Below, piece after piece: positions 1-9,532 of a stretch of 64,000 nucleotides of DNA. The position numbers and the translations under genes are program-made. Position 1 is the stretch's first letter, and each line of letters opens with the position of its first letter. The stretch is from Streptomyces sp. NRRL WC-3742. GTDB taxonomy: Bacteria > Actinomycetota > Actinomycetes > Streptomycetales > Streptomycetaceae. The notes under the pieces are model-generated. The model ran no database searches, was not told the origin of the DNA, and worked only from the letters and a program-made list of their open reading frames with translations. The stretch lies in the NCBI RefSeq assembly GCF_000720635.1, contig NZ_JOCF01000041.1, forward strand, positions 6,440-70,439, written 5' to 3'.

Positions 1-134
1 GTCGGCAGGGTCTCGGTGACGACCCGCAGGCCGCCGGGCAGGACGGTGCGGCGCACGGTGCCGGCGCCGTCGACGCCCTTGAGCAGGGTCCGGGTGGTTC
101 CGGGACGCTGCGTTACCGCCGGGGCCTCGGCCAC
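1..134 (-). CDS. M16 family metallopeptidase, N-terminal fragment
   Basis: Only the first 44 codons lie in the window; the gene runs off the left edge on the minus strand. The visible N-terminus ends in the run GLRVVTETLP, which resembles the opening beta strand of pitrilysin/M16 processing peptidases (typically G-L-R-V-V-T-E). The zinc motif HxxEH would lie outside the window, so catalytic competence cannot be judged. The start is GTG at 134-132, preceded by GGAGG eight bases upstream. The gene sits just downstream of pnp on the same strand, an arrangement common in actinobacteria. Family call is from a short stretch plus synteny. Confidence 0.7.
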   Translation of the reverse strand, partial: MAEAPAVTQRPGTTRTLLKGVDGAGTVRRTVLPGGLRVVTETLP

Positions 135-213
135 GGGGGGTACCTCCAGAGGAAACGCACGCGGGAAGGCACGTGCGGACGAACGCGTGGATCAGGACGC
201 GTGGACAACAGGG

Positions 214-247
214 TGCGGCCCGCACGCCGGGAGGCGTACGGGCCGCA
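214..247 (-). terminator. Hairpin downstream of pnp
   Basis: Nine-base arms TGCGGCCCG (214-222) and CGGGCCGCA (239-247) are perfectly complementary, with a smaller ACGCC/GGCGT helix inside. It lies between the pnp stop and the M16 peptidase start. No strong U tract follows, as is usual for high-GC terminators, so it may attenuate rather than end transcription. Confidence 0.5.
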
Positions 248-266
248 AGGGTCAGCTAGCGGCGCT

Positions 267-2474
267 TCACTCGGAAGCGGCCTCGCCGGCTTCCTCGCCC
301 TCGACGACCGGGATCAGGGAGAGCTTGCCGCGCGGGTCGATCTCGGCGATCTCGACCTGCACCTTGGCGCCGACGCCGAGGACGTCCTCGACGTTCTCCA
401 CGCGCTTGCCACCGGCGAGCTTGCGGATCTGCGAGATGTGCAGCAGGCCGTCCTTGCCCGGCATGAGCGAGACGAACGCGCCGAACGTCGTGGTCTTGAC
501 CACGGTGCCCAGGTAGCGCTCGCCGACCTCCGGCATGGTCGGGTTGGCGATCTGGTTGATCGTGGTGCGGGCGGCCTCGGCGGCCGGACCGTCGGAGGCA
601 CCGATGTAGATGGTGCCGTCGTCCTCGATCGTGATCTCGGCACCGGTGTCCTCCTGGATCTGGTTGATCATCTTGCCCTTGGGGCCGATGACCTCACCGA
701 TCTTGTCCACCGGGATCTTGATGGTGATGATGCGCGGCGCGTTCGGGGACATCTCGTCGGGCGAGTCGATGGCCTCGTTCATCACGTCGAGGATGTGCAG
801 ACGGGCGTCGCGGGCCTGCTTGAGGGCGGCGGCCAGGACCGAGGCCGGGATGCCGGTCAGCTTGGTGTCCAGCTGCAGCGCGGTGATGAAGTTGCGGGTA
901 CCGGCGACCTTGAAGTCCATGTCGCCGTACGCGTCCTCGGCACCGAGGATGTCGGTCAGCGCGACGTAGTGCGTCTCGCCGTCGATCTCCTGGGAGATCA
1001 GGCCCATGGCGATGCCGGCGACGGCGGCCTTCAGCGGCACACCGGCGTTCAGCAGCGACATGGTGGAGGCGCAGACCGAGCCCATCGAGGTGGAGCCGTT
1101 GGAGCCCAGCGCCTCGGAGACCTGGCGGATCGCGTAGGGGAACTCCTCGCGGGTCGGCAGGACCGGGATGAGGGCCCGCTCCGCCAGGGCGCCGTGGCCG
1201 ATCTCGCGGCGCTTGGGGGCGCCGACGCGACCGGTCTCGCCGACCGAGTACGGCGGGAAGTTGTAGTTGTGCATGTAGCGGCGACGCGTCTCCGGGGAGA
1301 GCGTGTCGAGCTGCTGCTCCATGCGGAGCATGTTCAGCGTGGTGACGCCCAGGATCTGGGTCTCGCCGCGCTCGAACAGGGCCGAGCCGTGGACGCGCGG
1401 GATGGCCTCGACCTCGGCGGCCAGGGTGCGGATGTCGGTGACACCGCGGCCGTCGATGCGGACCTTGTCCTTGATGACGCGCTCGCGCACGATCTTCTTG
1501 GTCAGCGCGTTGTAGGCGGCGCTGATCTCCTTCTCGCGGCCCTCGAACTCGGGGAGCAGCTTCTCGGCGGCGAGCGCCTTGACGCGGTCGAGCTCGTTGT
1601 TGCGCTCCTGCTTGCCGGCGATGGTGAGGGCCTGGGCCAGCTCGTCCTTGACGGCGGAGGTGAGCGCGGCGAGCACGTCGTCCTGGTAGTCCAGGAAGAC
1701 CGGGAACTCGGCGGTCGGCTTGGCGGCCTGGGCGGCCAGCTGCGCCTGGGCGGCGCACAGCACCTTGATGAACGGCTTGGCGGCGTCGAGGCCGGCGGCC
1801 ACGACCTCCTCGGTCGGCGCCTCGGCGCCGCCCTCGACCAGCTTGATGGTCTTGTCGGTGGCCTCGGCCTCGACCATCATGATCGCGACGTCACCGTCGG
1901 CCATGACGCGACCGGCGACGACCATGTCGAAGACGGCCGACTCGAGCTCGCTGTGGGTCGGGAACGCGACCCACTGGCCCTTGATCAGCGCGACGCGCAC
2001 GCCGCCGATGGGGCCGGAGAACGGCAGGCCCGCCAGCTGGGTGGAGGCGGAGGCCGCGTTGATGGCCACCACGTCGTACAGGTGGTCCGGGTTGAGCGCC
2101 ATCACGGTGCAGACGACCTGGACCTCGTTGCGCAGGCCCTTGACGAAGGACGGGCGCAGCGGGCGGTCGATCAGGCGGCAGGTGAGGATCGCGTCCTCGG
2201 AGGGCCGGCCCTCGCGACGGAAGAACGAGCCGGGGATGCGGCCCGCGGCGTACATCCGCTCCTCGACGTCCACGGTCAGCGGGAAGAAGTCGAAGTGCTC
2301 CTTCGGCTGCTTGGACGCGCTGGTGGCCGACAGCACCATGGTGTCGTCGTCGAGGTAGGCCACGGCGGAACCGGCGGCCTGACGGGCCAGGCGGCCGGTC
2401 TCGAAGCGGATGGTACGGGTGCCGAAGGCGCCGTTGTCGATGACGGCCTCGGCGTAGAACACGTTCTCTTCCAC
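267..2474 (-). CDS. pnp: Polyribonucleotide nucleotidyltransferase (PNPase)
   Basis: A 735-residue PNPase, the usual length for the streptomycete enzyme. It phosphorolytically degrades RNA 3' to 5' and can add 3' tails; in Streptomyces the same protein was once called guanosine pentaphosphate synthetase (GpsI). Two RNase PH-like domains are separated by an alpha-helical linker, and they are followed by a KH domain (motif [12 protein letters not shown], about residues 600-660) and an S1 domain ([15 protein letters not shown], about residues 650-725). The C-terminus is acidic. The start is ATG, with the purine-rich stretch GGAGATC upstream. rpsO lies upstream on the same strand across a 454-base spacer with several hairpins, the classical rpsO-pnp arrangement. 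Confidence 0.98.
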   Translation of the reverse strand: MEENVFYAEAVIDNGAFGTRTIRFETGRLARQAAGSAVAYLDDDTMVLSATSASKQPKEHFDFFPLTVDVEERMYAAGRIPGSFFRREGRPSEDAILTCRLIDRPLRPSFVKGLRNEVQVVCTVMALNPDHLYDVVAINAASASTQLAGLPFSGPIGGVRVALIKGQWVAFPTHSELESAVFDMVVAGRVMADGDVAIMMVEAEATDKTIKLVEGGAEAPTEEVVAAGLDAAKPFIKVLCAAQAQLAAQAAKPTAEFPVFLDYQDDVLAALTSAVKDELAQALTIAGKQERNNELDRVKALAAEKLLPEFEGREKEISAAYNALTKKIVRERVIKDKVRIDGRGVTDIRTLAAEVEAIPRVHGSALFERGETQILGVTTLNMLRMEQQLDTLSPETRRRYMHNYNFPPYSVGETGRVGAPKRREIGHGALAERALIPVLPTREEFPYAIRQVSEALGSNGSTSMGSVCASTMSLLNAGVPLKAAVAGIAMGLISQEIDGETHYVALTDILGAEDAYGDMDFKVAGTRNFITALQLDTKLTGIPASVLAAALKQARDARLHILDVMNEAIDSPDEMSPNAPRIITIKIPVDKIGEVIGPKGKMINQIQEDTGAEITIEDDGTIYIGASDGPAAEAARTTINQIANPTMPEVGERYLGTVVKTTTFGAFVSLMPGKDGLLHISQIRKLAGGKRVENVEDVLGVGAKVQVEIAEIDPRGKLSLIPVVEGEEAGEAASE

Positions 2475-2544
2475 CTGGAAGATCTCCTCTTTCGTACGTC
2501 TCCGGGAGAGCGCCCCCGCGTCCTGCCTGCGGTTGGCCCGGTGG

Positions 2545-2564
2545 GCCCTCCCCTCTGGGAGGGC
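2545..2564 (-). other. Hairpin in the pnp leader
   Basis: The inverted repeat GCCCTCCC (2545-2552) / GGGAGGGC (2557-2564) has a four-base loop. It lies in the transcribed rpsO-pnp spacer about 70 bases before the pnp start. The Streptomyces rpsO-pnp intergenic hairpin is known to be cut by RNase III; this or the neighbouring hairpins could be that substrate, which is an inference. Confidence 0.45.
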
Positions 2565-2854
2565 GGCAGTCGGGCCGGTCTTCGATCGAAGCCTCCGGTG
2601 CGCCCCGCTCGTCTGCGGGGCTTCCGGGGGCCACTACCGAGGACCGGCGGCTTCGGCTGCCGGGCCGGGTGGGCGGTCCGCGTCTGGACGCTCTCTCGGA
2701 TGCGGGCGGCTTCCGTTTGAAGCCTTCGTCCCGCGGGGGTTCGGGTCCTTCTGCTCGGGTGGCGCGCTGCTGCGCCATCACCCGGCATGCCCACAACCCT
2801 ACGGTGCAATCCTCGGCCACCTGGGGAGGTGCGCGCGAGTTGTTATGCGCGGGC

Positions 2855-2876
2855 GCCGCGGCCGGAAGGCCGCGGC
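2855..2876 (-). other. Hairpin in the rpsO-pnp spacer
   Basis: Nine-base arms GCCGCGGCC (2855-2863) and GGCCGCGGC (2868-2876) enclose a four-base loop. The hairpin is immediately 3' of the rpsO terminator-like stem on the transcribed strand. Together with the hairpins at 2545-2564 and 2887-2917 it fills much of the 454-base spacer at 2475-2928, in which no coding gene was found. Confidence 0.45.
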
Positions 2877-2886
2877 ATACGCGCGA

Positions 2887-2917
2887 GGGGCGGCTCCCCG
2901 GTGTGGGGAGCCGCCCC
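2887..2917 (-). terminator. rpsO terminator / processing hairpin
   Basis: A perfect 13-bp stem, GGGGCGGCTCCCC (2887-2899) with GGGGAGCCGCCCC (2905-2917), has a five-base loop and begins 11 bases after the rpsO stop codon. It probably acts as a partial terminator and 3'-end stabiliser between rpsO and pnp. Read-through into pnp is expected from the family's known organisation. Confidence 0.75.
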
Positions 2918-2928
2918 GTGCGGCGGTC

Positions 2929-3219
2929 TTAGCGGGCGCCACCGGCGGCACCGCGGCGGATGCCCAGGCGGTCGACGAGCGTACGGAAGCGCTCGATGTC
3001 CTTCTTGGCCAGGTACTGCAGCAGGCGGCGGCGCTGGCCGACCAGGATCAGCAGGCCACGGCGCGAGTGGTGGTCGTGCTTGTGGGTCTTGAGGTGCTCG
3101 GTCAGGTCCGAGATGCGACGGGAGAGCATGGCCACCTGGACCTCGGGGGAGCCGGTGTCGCCCTCCTTCTGGCCGAACTCGGCGAAAATCTGCTTCTTGA
3201 CGTCAGAGGCGAGAGCCAC
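2929..3219 (-). CDS. rpsO: 30S ribosomal protein S15
   Basis: A 96-residue S15, the usual actinobacterial length. S15 binds the central domain of 16S rRNA early in small-subunit assembly. Recognisable features are [11 protein letters not shown] near the N-terminus, [18 protein letters not shown], and [12 protein letters not shown] in the third helix. The chosen start is GTG at 3219, preceded by AGGAG with six-base spacing; an in-frame extension to 3348 lacks S15 similarity and a ribosome-binding site. It is followed by a strong hairpin and then pnp. Confidence 0.97.
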   Translation of the reverse strand: MALASDVKKQIFAEFGQKEGDTGSPEVQVAMLSRRISDLTEHLKTHKHDHHSRRGLLILVGQRRRLLQYLAKKDIERFRTLVDRLGIRRGAAGGAR

Positions 3220-3408
3220 TGCAACTCCTTCAGGGTCTACCGAGCGGTCCTGGTCGACAGCACAGGACTCAACGAGAACTCGGTGTCGGGAGCGAGGCCG
3301 GTGGTCGGCGCCCCTGGGGGCGGACACACGGCTGCGCTCGAAGGCCAAGCGTACCAGTGCCCGCCCAGGCCCCGTCCGCCGCCCCGTCCGCCGCCCCGGG
3401 GCGGGTGC

Positions 3409-4869
3409 TCAGCCGGTGGCGCCCCGGACCAGCCGGTACACGTCCAGCACGGCGAGCGCCAGCGGGACGAGGGCGATCAGGGTGAGGCTGTCGACCAGGT
3501 CGAGCACCCTCCCCCAGAAGGGGGACACGCCGCTGCGGGGCACCACCAGGGCGATGGCGGTGAGCAGCGCGGCGCCGAGGGCGATGGAGGCGCCGAGCCA
3601 GACGGTGCGCAGGTCGAGTTCGGTGGTGGAGCCGGCCGCGCGCAGCAGGAACTGCGGGGTGTGCAGGGACAGGCCCACGATCAGCAGGCACAGGCCGAGC
3701 AGTCCGGCGACGGTGAGGCTGAGCACCTGCGCGGTGTAGCGGAAGAGCCGGGCGCGCAGCATGGTGGCCAGGCCCAGGGCCAGGGCGAGCAGTTCGGGGT
3801 ACGTCCGGTCGGTGAAGGCGAGGACCGCGCTCGCGCCGACCACGACCGCGGCGCAGCCGCCGACGAGGCCGACGAGCACCTCGTGGCCGCGGCGGGCCTG
3901 GTGGGCGATCCGCTCGTACTGGACGGCCTCGGCGCGCTCGGCCTCCTCGTCGTAGTCGCGGCTGCGGGTGCGGCTCTGGCCGGGGGCGCTGAAGCCGACG
4001 GGCAGGCGGGCGAAGCGGGCGGAGAGGCTGGGCAGGAAGCCGATCGCGGCGACGGCGGTGACGCCGGTGACGGCGGCGATGTTCCCCGCGGGGGTGCGGG
4101 GCATCAGGACGGCGGTGAAGGTGGCGAGCGAGCCGGCGGCGGCGACGAGGGCGGCGGCGACGAAGACGGCGTCCTTCTCGGGCAGCAGGCCCGCGAGCAG
4201 CACGGCGAGGACCAGGACGGCGATGCAGCCGGCGAGGAACTGGAGGCGGCCCGGTCCGTCCCCGCGGTGGGCGACGGACAGGAGGCCGCTGCCGCCGATC
4301 AGGGCGTGCGGCAGGGCGCCGAGGCCCAGGGCGAGGGCGGCGTGGGCGTCCTGGTAGACCCGGGCGCGCACGCCGGCCAGGGCGGTGAGCACGACGGCGG
4401 TGACGCCGGCGAGGACGCCGGGCAGGCCGTGCATGTCGTGGCGCAGGTCGGAGAACCAGAGCGCGAAGCCGAGCAGGGTGAGCAGGACGCCGGCGCCGAT
4501 GAGGCCGAAGGCGCGCATGAGTTCGGCGGTCCAGAAGCGGTGGTCGGCCTGGACGGCGCTGGCGATGGCGTCGGCGACGTCGTCGTAGACGGCCGGCGGG
4601 AGGGACTCGGCGAAGGGGCGCAGTGCGAGCAGGTCGCCGTCGCGGACCTGCTGGGCGGCGAGCGGCAGGCCGCTGTCGAGGACGGTGCCGTCGCGGCGCA
4701 CGAGGTGGAAGCCGGTGGGGGTGCCGTCGGGCTGGCTCTGGTTGGCCAGGCGCAGCACCTCGGGGTAGACGTCCGCGAGCGGGACGTCCTCGGGCAGGGC
4801 GACGTCGATCCGGCGGTCCGGCGCGACGACGGTGACCCGGCAGTAGCCGGTCGCGGCGGGACTGGTCAC
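3409..4869 (-). CDS. eccD: Type VII secretion integral membrane protein EccD
   Basis: A 486-residue polytopic membrane protein. The first about 100 residues form the ubiquitin-like (YukD) domain of EccD, with RVTVVAPDRRIDVALPED and a later LVRRDGTVLD. They are followed by about eleven hydrophobic segments from residue 115 to the C-terminus. EccD is the channel-like membrane core of the ESX (type VII) secretion machine and works with EccB, EccC and EccE. The start is GTG with AGGGG upstream. It is divergent from eccC across a 348-base promoter region and is separated from eccB/eccE by more than 10 kb. Confidence 0.93.
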   Translation of the reverse strand: MTSPAATGYCRVTVVAPDRRIDVALPEDVPLADVYPEVLRLANQSQPDGTPTGFHLVRRDGTVLDSGLPLAAQQVRDGDLLALRPFAESLPPAVYDDVADAIASAVQADHRFWTAELMRAFGLIGAGVLLTLLGFALWFSDLRHDMHGLPGVLAGVTAVVLTALAGVRARVYQDAHAALALGLGALPHALIGGSGLLSVAHRGDGPGRLQFLAGCIAVLVLAVLLAGLLPEKDAVFVAAALVAAAGSLATFTAVLMPRTPAGNIAAVTGVTAVAAIGFLPSLSARFARLPVGFSAPGQSRTRSRDYDEEAERAEAVQYERIAHQARRGHEVLVGLVGGCAAVVVGASAVLAFTDRTYPELLALALGLATMLRARLFRYTAQVLSLTVAGLLGLCLLIVGLSLHTPQFLLRAAGSTTELDLRTVWLGASIALGAALLTAIALVVPRSGVSPFWGRVLDLVDSLTLIALVPLALAVLDVYRLVRGATG

Positions 4870-5217
4870 GGCCGCCCCTCGATCCTTCGACGCACTGGGC
4901 GCTCCCCCTCGTTGACGGCGCCGCCGCGCGGCGGCGCTCGGTGTGGCTGCTGCGCGGCGGCCGGTGGACCGGTGAACGGGGTGGGCCTGGCCGCGAGTTG
5001 GCGCGGCGTTACCCTACCGGGTCGGTTCGTGCCCGGGCGCGTCGGAGCCCGGGCGCTGGCGGACGGTGCGGGGGCGACCGTTAGGATCGGCCCCTGCGCG
5101 TGGGGGGCGGGGGCCGTCGGTGGCGGGGGGAGCCCAAGTTCCGTACGAGCCGTACGAGTCCAGTTGCGTGAGGGCTGATGCCGAAGTGATCGATCGACGC
5201 CGCGGGGTGGATGACAC
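4870..5217. promoter_or_regulatory. Divergent eccD/eccC promoter region
   Basis: This 348-base non-coding spacer separates two genes transcribed away from each other. Candidate -10 elements are TAGGAT at 5082-5087 for eccC and TAGGGT (read on the minus strand, 5016-5011) for eccD. Neither has a convincing -35 hexamer at 17-18 bases. A tandem nine-base repeat, CCGTACGAG twice at 5141-5149 and 5150-5158, lies about 60 bases before the eccC start and each copy contains the palindrome CGTACG. No gene was found here. Confidence 0.4.
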
Positions 5218-8200
5218 ATGGGTGTGATCACGGTCAAGCGCCCGGCCAGGGCCTATCCGCCGGCGGTGCCGGACGATCCGGTGGAGCTGGAGAGCCCGCC
5301 GGAGATTCCGCGGCACGGCGGCGAGGACTGGCTGATGAGCATCCTGCCCATGCTGGGCATGGGCGGTTCGGCGGTGTTCTTCTTCGCGCCGGGTGCGCAG
5401 CCGGTGATGCAGATCATGGGCGGTCTGATGGTCGCCTCGACGCTGGGCATGGTGCTGGCGCAGGTGGTCCGGGCCCGTAAGGGCGGGTCGACGGCGCTGG
5501 CGGACGAGCGGCGCGACTACCTCAAGTACCTGCAGCAGATGCGCCGTCAGGTGCGCCGGACGGCGGAGAGCCAGCGCGGCGCGCTGCTGTTCCTGAACCC
5601 GGCGCCGGACCAGCTGTGGTCGATCGTGGCGGACGGGCGGCGGCTGTGGGAACGGCGCTCCGGGGACGGGGACTTCGCGCAGATCCGGGTGGGTCTGGGG
5701 CCGGTGCAGCTGTCGACCCCGCTGGTGGCGCCGCAGACCGCGCCGAGGGACGAGCTGGAGCCGCTGTCCTCGGCGGCGATGCACTCGTTCCTGAAGGCGC
5801 ACGGCACGCTGCAGGACCTGCCGCTGGCGGTGTCGCTGCGGGCGTTCTACCACATCACGGTGTGCGGGGACCCGGACTCGGTGTACGGCAACGTGCGGGC
5901 GATGATCGCCCAGTTGACGACCCTGCACTCGCCGGACGACCTGCTGGTGGCGGTCGCGGCGGCCCCGGGCGCGGCCGAGGAGTGGGAGTGGACGAAGTGG
6001 CTCCCGCACAACCAGCACCGCAAGGAGGGCGACGGCGCGGGTTCGCGCCGGCTGACGGCCCACGACCTGGGCGATCTCGAGTTCCTGCTGCAGGATGAGC
6101 TGTCCGGCCGCCAGCGGTTCGTCCGGGACGCGGCGGCGCAGCCGGACCAGCCGCACCTGGTGGTGGTGATGGACGGCGCCGCGGTGCCGCACGACTCGCT
6201 GCTGGCGAGCCCGGAGGGGCTGCAGGGCGTGACGGTCATCGAGGTCGTCCCCGGTGAGGTGGACGAGCCGACCGGGCACCTGATGGTGACGGTCAACTCC
6301 GAGGAGCTGGTGCTGCGTTCGGCCTCGGGGGCGACGTACACGGGCAGGCCGGACCTGCTGTCCACCTGGCAGTCCGAGGCGCTGGCGCGGCAGTTGGCGC
6401 CGTACCGGGTGTCGGCGGGCGGGGACGACGAGCCGTTGCTGTCGAACCTGGACTTCACCGACCTGATGGGCTCGGGCGATCCGGGCTCCTTCGACGTGGC
6501 GCGCAGCTGGCGGCCGAGGGCGCAGCACGAGCGGCTGCGGGTGCCGATCGGCGTGGGCGCCAACGGCGAGCAGGTGTACCTGGACATCAAGGAGGCCGCG
6601 CTGGAGGGCATGGGCCCGCACGGCCTGTGCGTGGGCGCGACCGGTTCGGGCAAGTCGGAGCTGCTGCGCACGCTGGTGCTGGCGCTGGCGATGACGCACT
6701 CCTCGGAGACGCTGAACTTCGTGCTCGCCGACTTCAAGGGCGGCGCGACGTTCCTGGGCATGGCGGACATGCCGCACACCTCCGCGGTGATCACCAACCT
6801 GGAGGGCGAGCTGACCCTCGTGGACCGCATGCGGGACGCGATCGAGGGCGAGCTGCACCGCCGCCAGGAGCTGCTGCACCGTTCGGGCAACTACGCGAAC
6901 ATCCACGAGTACGAGCGGGCCCGGGCGGCCGGCGCGGCGCTGGACCCGCTGCCCTCGCTGGTGCTGATCATCGACGAGTTCTCCGAACTGCTCACCGCCA
7001 AGCCGGACTTCATCGAGATGTTCATCCAGATCGGCCGTATCGGCCGGTCGCTGGGCGTGCACCTGCTGCTGGCCTCGCAGCGCCTGGAGGAGGGCAAGCT
7101 GCGCGGCCTGGACACGTACCTGTCGTACCGGATCGGTCTGCGGACCTTCTCGGCGGCGGAGTCGCGGGCGGCGATCGGCGTGCCGGACGCGTACCACCTG
7201 CCGCCGGTGCCGGGCGTGGGGTACCTGAAGTTCGGCGAGGACGTGATGGACCGGTTCAAGGCCGCGTACGTCTCGGGGCCGTACCGGGCGCCGGGGCAGC
7301 AGCGGTCGACGGGCGGGCGGCGGCTGAACGCGAGGCCGGTGGAGTTCACGGCGGCGTTCGTGGACCTGCCGGACCCGGTGGAGGAGGAGGCCCCGGCGGC
7401 GCCGGAGCAGGACGACGCGCTGGTGGACACGGTGCTGGACGTGTTCGTGCAGCGGATGACGGGCCAGGGCCCGGCGGCGCACCAGGTGTGGCTGCCGCCG
7501 CTGGAGGACGCGCCGAGCCTGGACCACCTGCTGCCGCCGCTGCAGGTGGTGCCCGAGCGCGGGCTGACGGCGCCGGCGTACCCGGGCGGGCGGCTGCGGG
7601 TGCCGATCGGCGTCGTGGACAAGCCGCGCGAGCAGAAGACGGACATCCTGGAGGTCGACTACTCCGGGGCGGCCGGCCACGGTCTGATCGTGGGCGGTCC
7701 GCGCTCGGGCAAGTCGACGGTGGTGCGCACGCTGGTGGCCTCCTTCGCCGTCACCCACACCCCGCGCGAGGCGCAGTTCTACCTGCTGGACTTCGGTGCG
7801 GGCAGCTTCGGCTCGCTGTCCGGGCTGCCGCACGTCGGCGGGGTGGCCGGGCGGCTGGACGTGGACAAGGTGCGCCGGATGGTCTCCGAGGTGCACGGGG
7901 TGCTGAACCGGCGCGAGGAGCTGTTCCGGGCGACGGGGATCGACACCATCGCCACGTACCGGGCCCGGCGGGGGGCGGGGCAGCTGCCGGACGAGGCGTT
8001 CGGCGACGTGTTCCTGGTGATCGACGGCTGGAACACCTTCAAGCAGGAGTTCGAGGTGCTGGAGCAGGTCATCGCCGACATCGCCCAGCGGGGCCTCGGC
8101 TACGGCGTGCACCTGGTGGTCACCGCGGCCCGGTACGCGGAGGTGCGTCCGGCGCTGAAGGACCTGCTGCAGAACCGCGTGGAGCTGAAGCTCGGCGACG

Positions 8201-9159
8201 CGATGGAGTCGGAGGTGGACCGCCGGGTGGCGCAGAACGTGCCGGCCTCGGCCGGGCGCGGCATCACCCCGGAGCGGCTGCACTTCCTGGCGGGCCTGCC
8301 CCGGCTGGACGGCGCCTCGACGGTGGTGGACCTCCAGGACGGGGTGGCCGCGCTGGTCTCCGCCGTCGACGGCGCCTGGGCGGGCCCGCGCGCCCCGCAG
8401 GTGCGGATGCTGCCGGCGGTGCTGGACGGCTTCTCGCTGCCGAAGGGCTTCGAGCACCCCGAGCGCGGGGTGGCCTTCGGCGTGGACGAGGCCGAGCTGG
8501 CGCCGGTGTTCGTCAACTTCGAGACGGACCCGCTGTTCATCGTCTTCGGCGACACCGAGTCGGGGAAGTCGGCGATGCTGCGCCTGCTGATCAAGCAGAT
8601 CACCGAGCGCTACACGCCGGACCAGGCGGGCATCGTGGTCGGCGACTACCGGCGCGCGCTGCTGGGCACGGTGCCCGAGGAGTACCTGGTGGAGTACGCG
8701 GCGGCGCAGCCCGCCATGGCGACGATCGTCGACATGCTGCGCGGGGCCTGCGCCCGCCGCCTCCCGGGCCCGGACGTCACGGCCGAGCAGCTGCGCAACC
8801 GCAGCTGGTACAGCGGCAAGGACATGTTCGTGATCGTGGACGACTACGAGCTGGTCGCGACGAGCTCGGGCAACCCGCTGGCGCCGCTGGCGGAGTTCCT
8901 GCCGTTCGCCCGGGACATCGGCCTGCGGCTGATCGTGGCCCGCAGCGCGGGCGGCGCCGGGCGCTCGATGTACGAGCCGGTGATGCAGCGGATGCGCGAG
9001 CTGGGCGGGCAGGGCGTGGTCCTGTCCGGCAACCGGGACGAGGGCGCGCTGCTGGGCAACGTACGGCCGCAGGCGCTGCCGCCGGGGCGCGGGGTGTTCG
9101 TCTCGCGCCGGGTGACCGCCGGGCAGATGGTGCAGACGGGCTGGCTGCCGGTGGCGTGA
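5218..9159 (+). CDS. eccC: Type VII secretion ATPase EccC (single-chain)
   Basis: A 1313-residue FtsK/SpoIIIE-family ATPase that powers and selects substrates for ESX secretion. Two membrane segments lie at about residues 38-85. Three P-loop domains follow. Domain 1 has Walker A GATGSGKS (473-480) and Walker B LIIDE (D586, E587). Domain 2 has GPRSGKS (about 828-834) and LVIDG, where the catalytic acid is replaced by Gly after D936. Domain 3 has GDTESGKS (1111-1118) and FVIVDD (D1208). As in described EccC proteins, only domain 1 looks fully catalytic; the others probably bind nucleotide and substrate tails. EccCa and EccCb are fused here. It is followed by a hairpin and a permease gene. Confidence 0.96.
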   Translation: MGVITVKRPARAYPPAVPDDPVELESPPEIPRHGGEDWLMSILPMLGMGGSAVFFFAPGAQPVMQIMGGLMVASTLGMVLAQVVRARKGGSTALADERRDYLKYLQQMRRQVRRTAESQRGALLFLNPAPDQLWSIVADGRRLWERRSGDGDFAQIRVGLGPVQLSTPLVAPQTAPRDELEPLSSAAMHSFLKAHGTLQDLPLAVSLRAFYHITVCGDPDSVYGNVRAMIAQLTTLHSPDDLLVAVAAAPGAAEEWEWTKWLPHNQHRKEGDGAGSRRLTAHDLGDLEFLLQDELSGRQRFVRDAAAQPDQPHLVVVMDGAAVPHDSLLASPEGLQGVTVIEVVPGEVDEPTGHLMVTVNSEELVLRSASGATYTGRPDLLSTWQSEALARQLAPYRVSAGGDDEPLLSNLDFTDLMGSGDPGSFDVARSWRPRAQHERLRVPIGVGANGEQVYLDIKEAALEGMGPHGLCVGATGSGKSELLRTLVLALAMTHSSETLNFVLADFKGGATFLGMADMPHTSAVITNLEGELTLVDRMRDAIEGELHRRQELLHRSGNYANIHEYERARAAGAALDPLPSLVLIIDEFSELLTAKPDFIEMFIQIGRIGRSLGVHLLLASQRLEEGKLRGLDTYLSYRIGLRTFSAAESRAAIGVPDAYHLPPVPGVGYLKFGEDVMDRFKAAYVSGPYRAPGQQRSTGGRRLNARPVEFTAAFVDLPDPVEEEAPAAPEQDDALVDTVLDVFVQRMTGQGPAAHQVWLPPLEDAPSLDHLLPPLQVVPERGLTAPAYPGGRLRVPIGVVDKPREQKTDILEVDYSGAAGHGLIVGGPRSGKSTVVRTLVASFAVTHTPREAQFYLLDFGAGSFGSLSGLPHVGGVAGRLDVDKVRRMVSEVHGVLNRREELFRATGIDTIATYRARRGAGQLPDEAFGDVFLVIDGWNTFKQEFEVLEQVIADIAQRGLGYGVHLVVTAARYAEVRPALKDLLQNRVELKLGDAMESEVDRRVAQNVPASAGRGITPERLHFLAGLPRLDGASTVVDLQDGVAALVSAVDGAWAGPRAPQVRMLPAVLDGFSLPKGFEHPERGVAFGVDEAELAPVFVNFETDPLFIVFGDTESGKSAMLRLLIKQITERYTPDQAGIVVGDYRRALLGTVPEEYLVEYAAAQPAMATIVDMLRGACARRLPGPDVTAEQLRNRSWYSGKDMFVIVDDYELVATSSGNPLAPLAEFLPFARDIGLRLIVARSAGGAGRSMYEPVMQRMRELGGQGVVLSGNRDEGALLGNVRPQALPPGRGVFVSRRVTAGQMVQTGWLPVA

Positions 9160-9223
9160 GCCTCCCCCGCCTCCCCCCGGAGCTGCGGGCCCGAAACGTC
9201 GGGGAATGGTGACGGAAAGTGAT

Positions 9224-9258
9224 CGAAGGGGTCGGCTCCGCGGAGTCCGGCCCCTTCG
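9224..9258 (+). terminator. Hairpin downstream of eccC
   Basis: Eight-base arms CGAAGGGG (9224-9231) and CCCCTTCG (9251-9258) enclose a further GC-rich self-complementary segment (CTCCGCGGAG). It lies 65 bases after the eccC stop and probably separates eccC from the permease transcript. Confidence 0.65.
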
Positions 9259-9359
9259 GCGTCTCGGGTTCCGAAACGTTATGCGGATATTTCGGGGGTA
9301 CTGCTGCGGTTCCCGTACCCGGCGGGGCTGGTGCGGGGGCGGGTGGGGGCGGCCGTCGC

Positions 9360-9373
9360 CGCATGTTCATGCG
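9360..9373. promoter_or_regulatory. Palindrome upstream of permease gene
   Basis: The perfect inverted repeat CGCATG-TT-CATGCG lies in the 373-base spacer 9160-9532, about 160 bases before the permease start. A TTGACG hexamer at 9408-9413 could be a -35 element, although the matching -10 (TTCCAT, 9432-9437) is poor. The palindrome may be an operator for the permease. Apart from this and the eccC hairpin, nothing else was recognised in the spacer. Confidence 0.35.
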
Positions 9374-9532
9374 CTCGTCCGCAACGAATTCCGCAGCATT
9401 CGCGGCGTTGACGCCGTCCGTACGCCGGAGGTTCCATTGCGGCCCGGGAGCGCACTGACCAGAACCCGAGCAGCGAGCCAGCGGAGGCGATACCGCTCCC
9501 ATCCCAGGACCGCACAGTCGATCGGAAGCCGC

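Noticed and set aside
201..2720. Long plus-strand open frame across pnp
   Set aside because: It is antisense to the well-supported pnp gene, with Arg/Asp/Gly-biased composition expected from GC-rich shadow frames and no recognisable motif.
5014..8457. 1147-codon minus-strand open frame opposite eccC
   Set aside because: Arg/His/Gln-rich shadow of the conserved eccC reading frame; no domain or ribosome-binding site.
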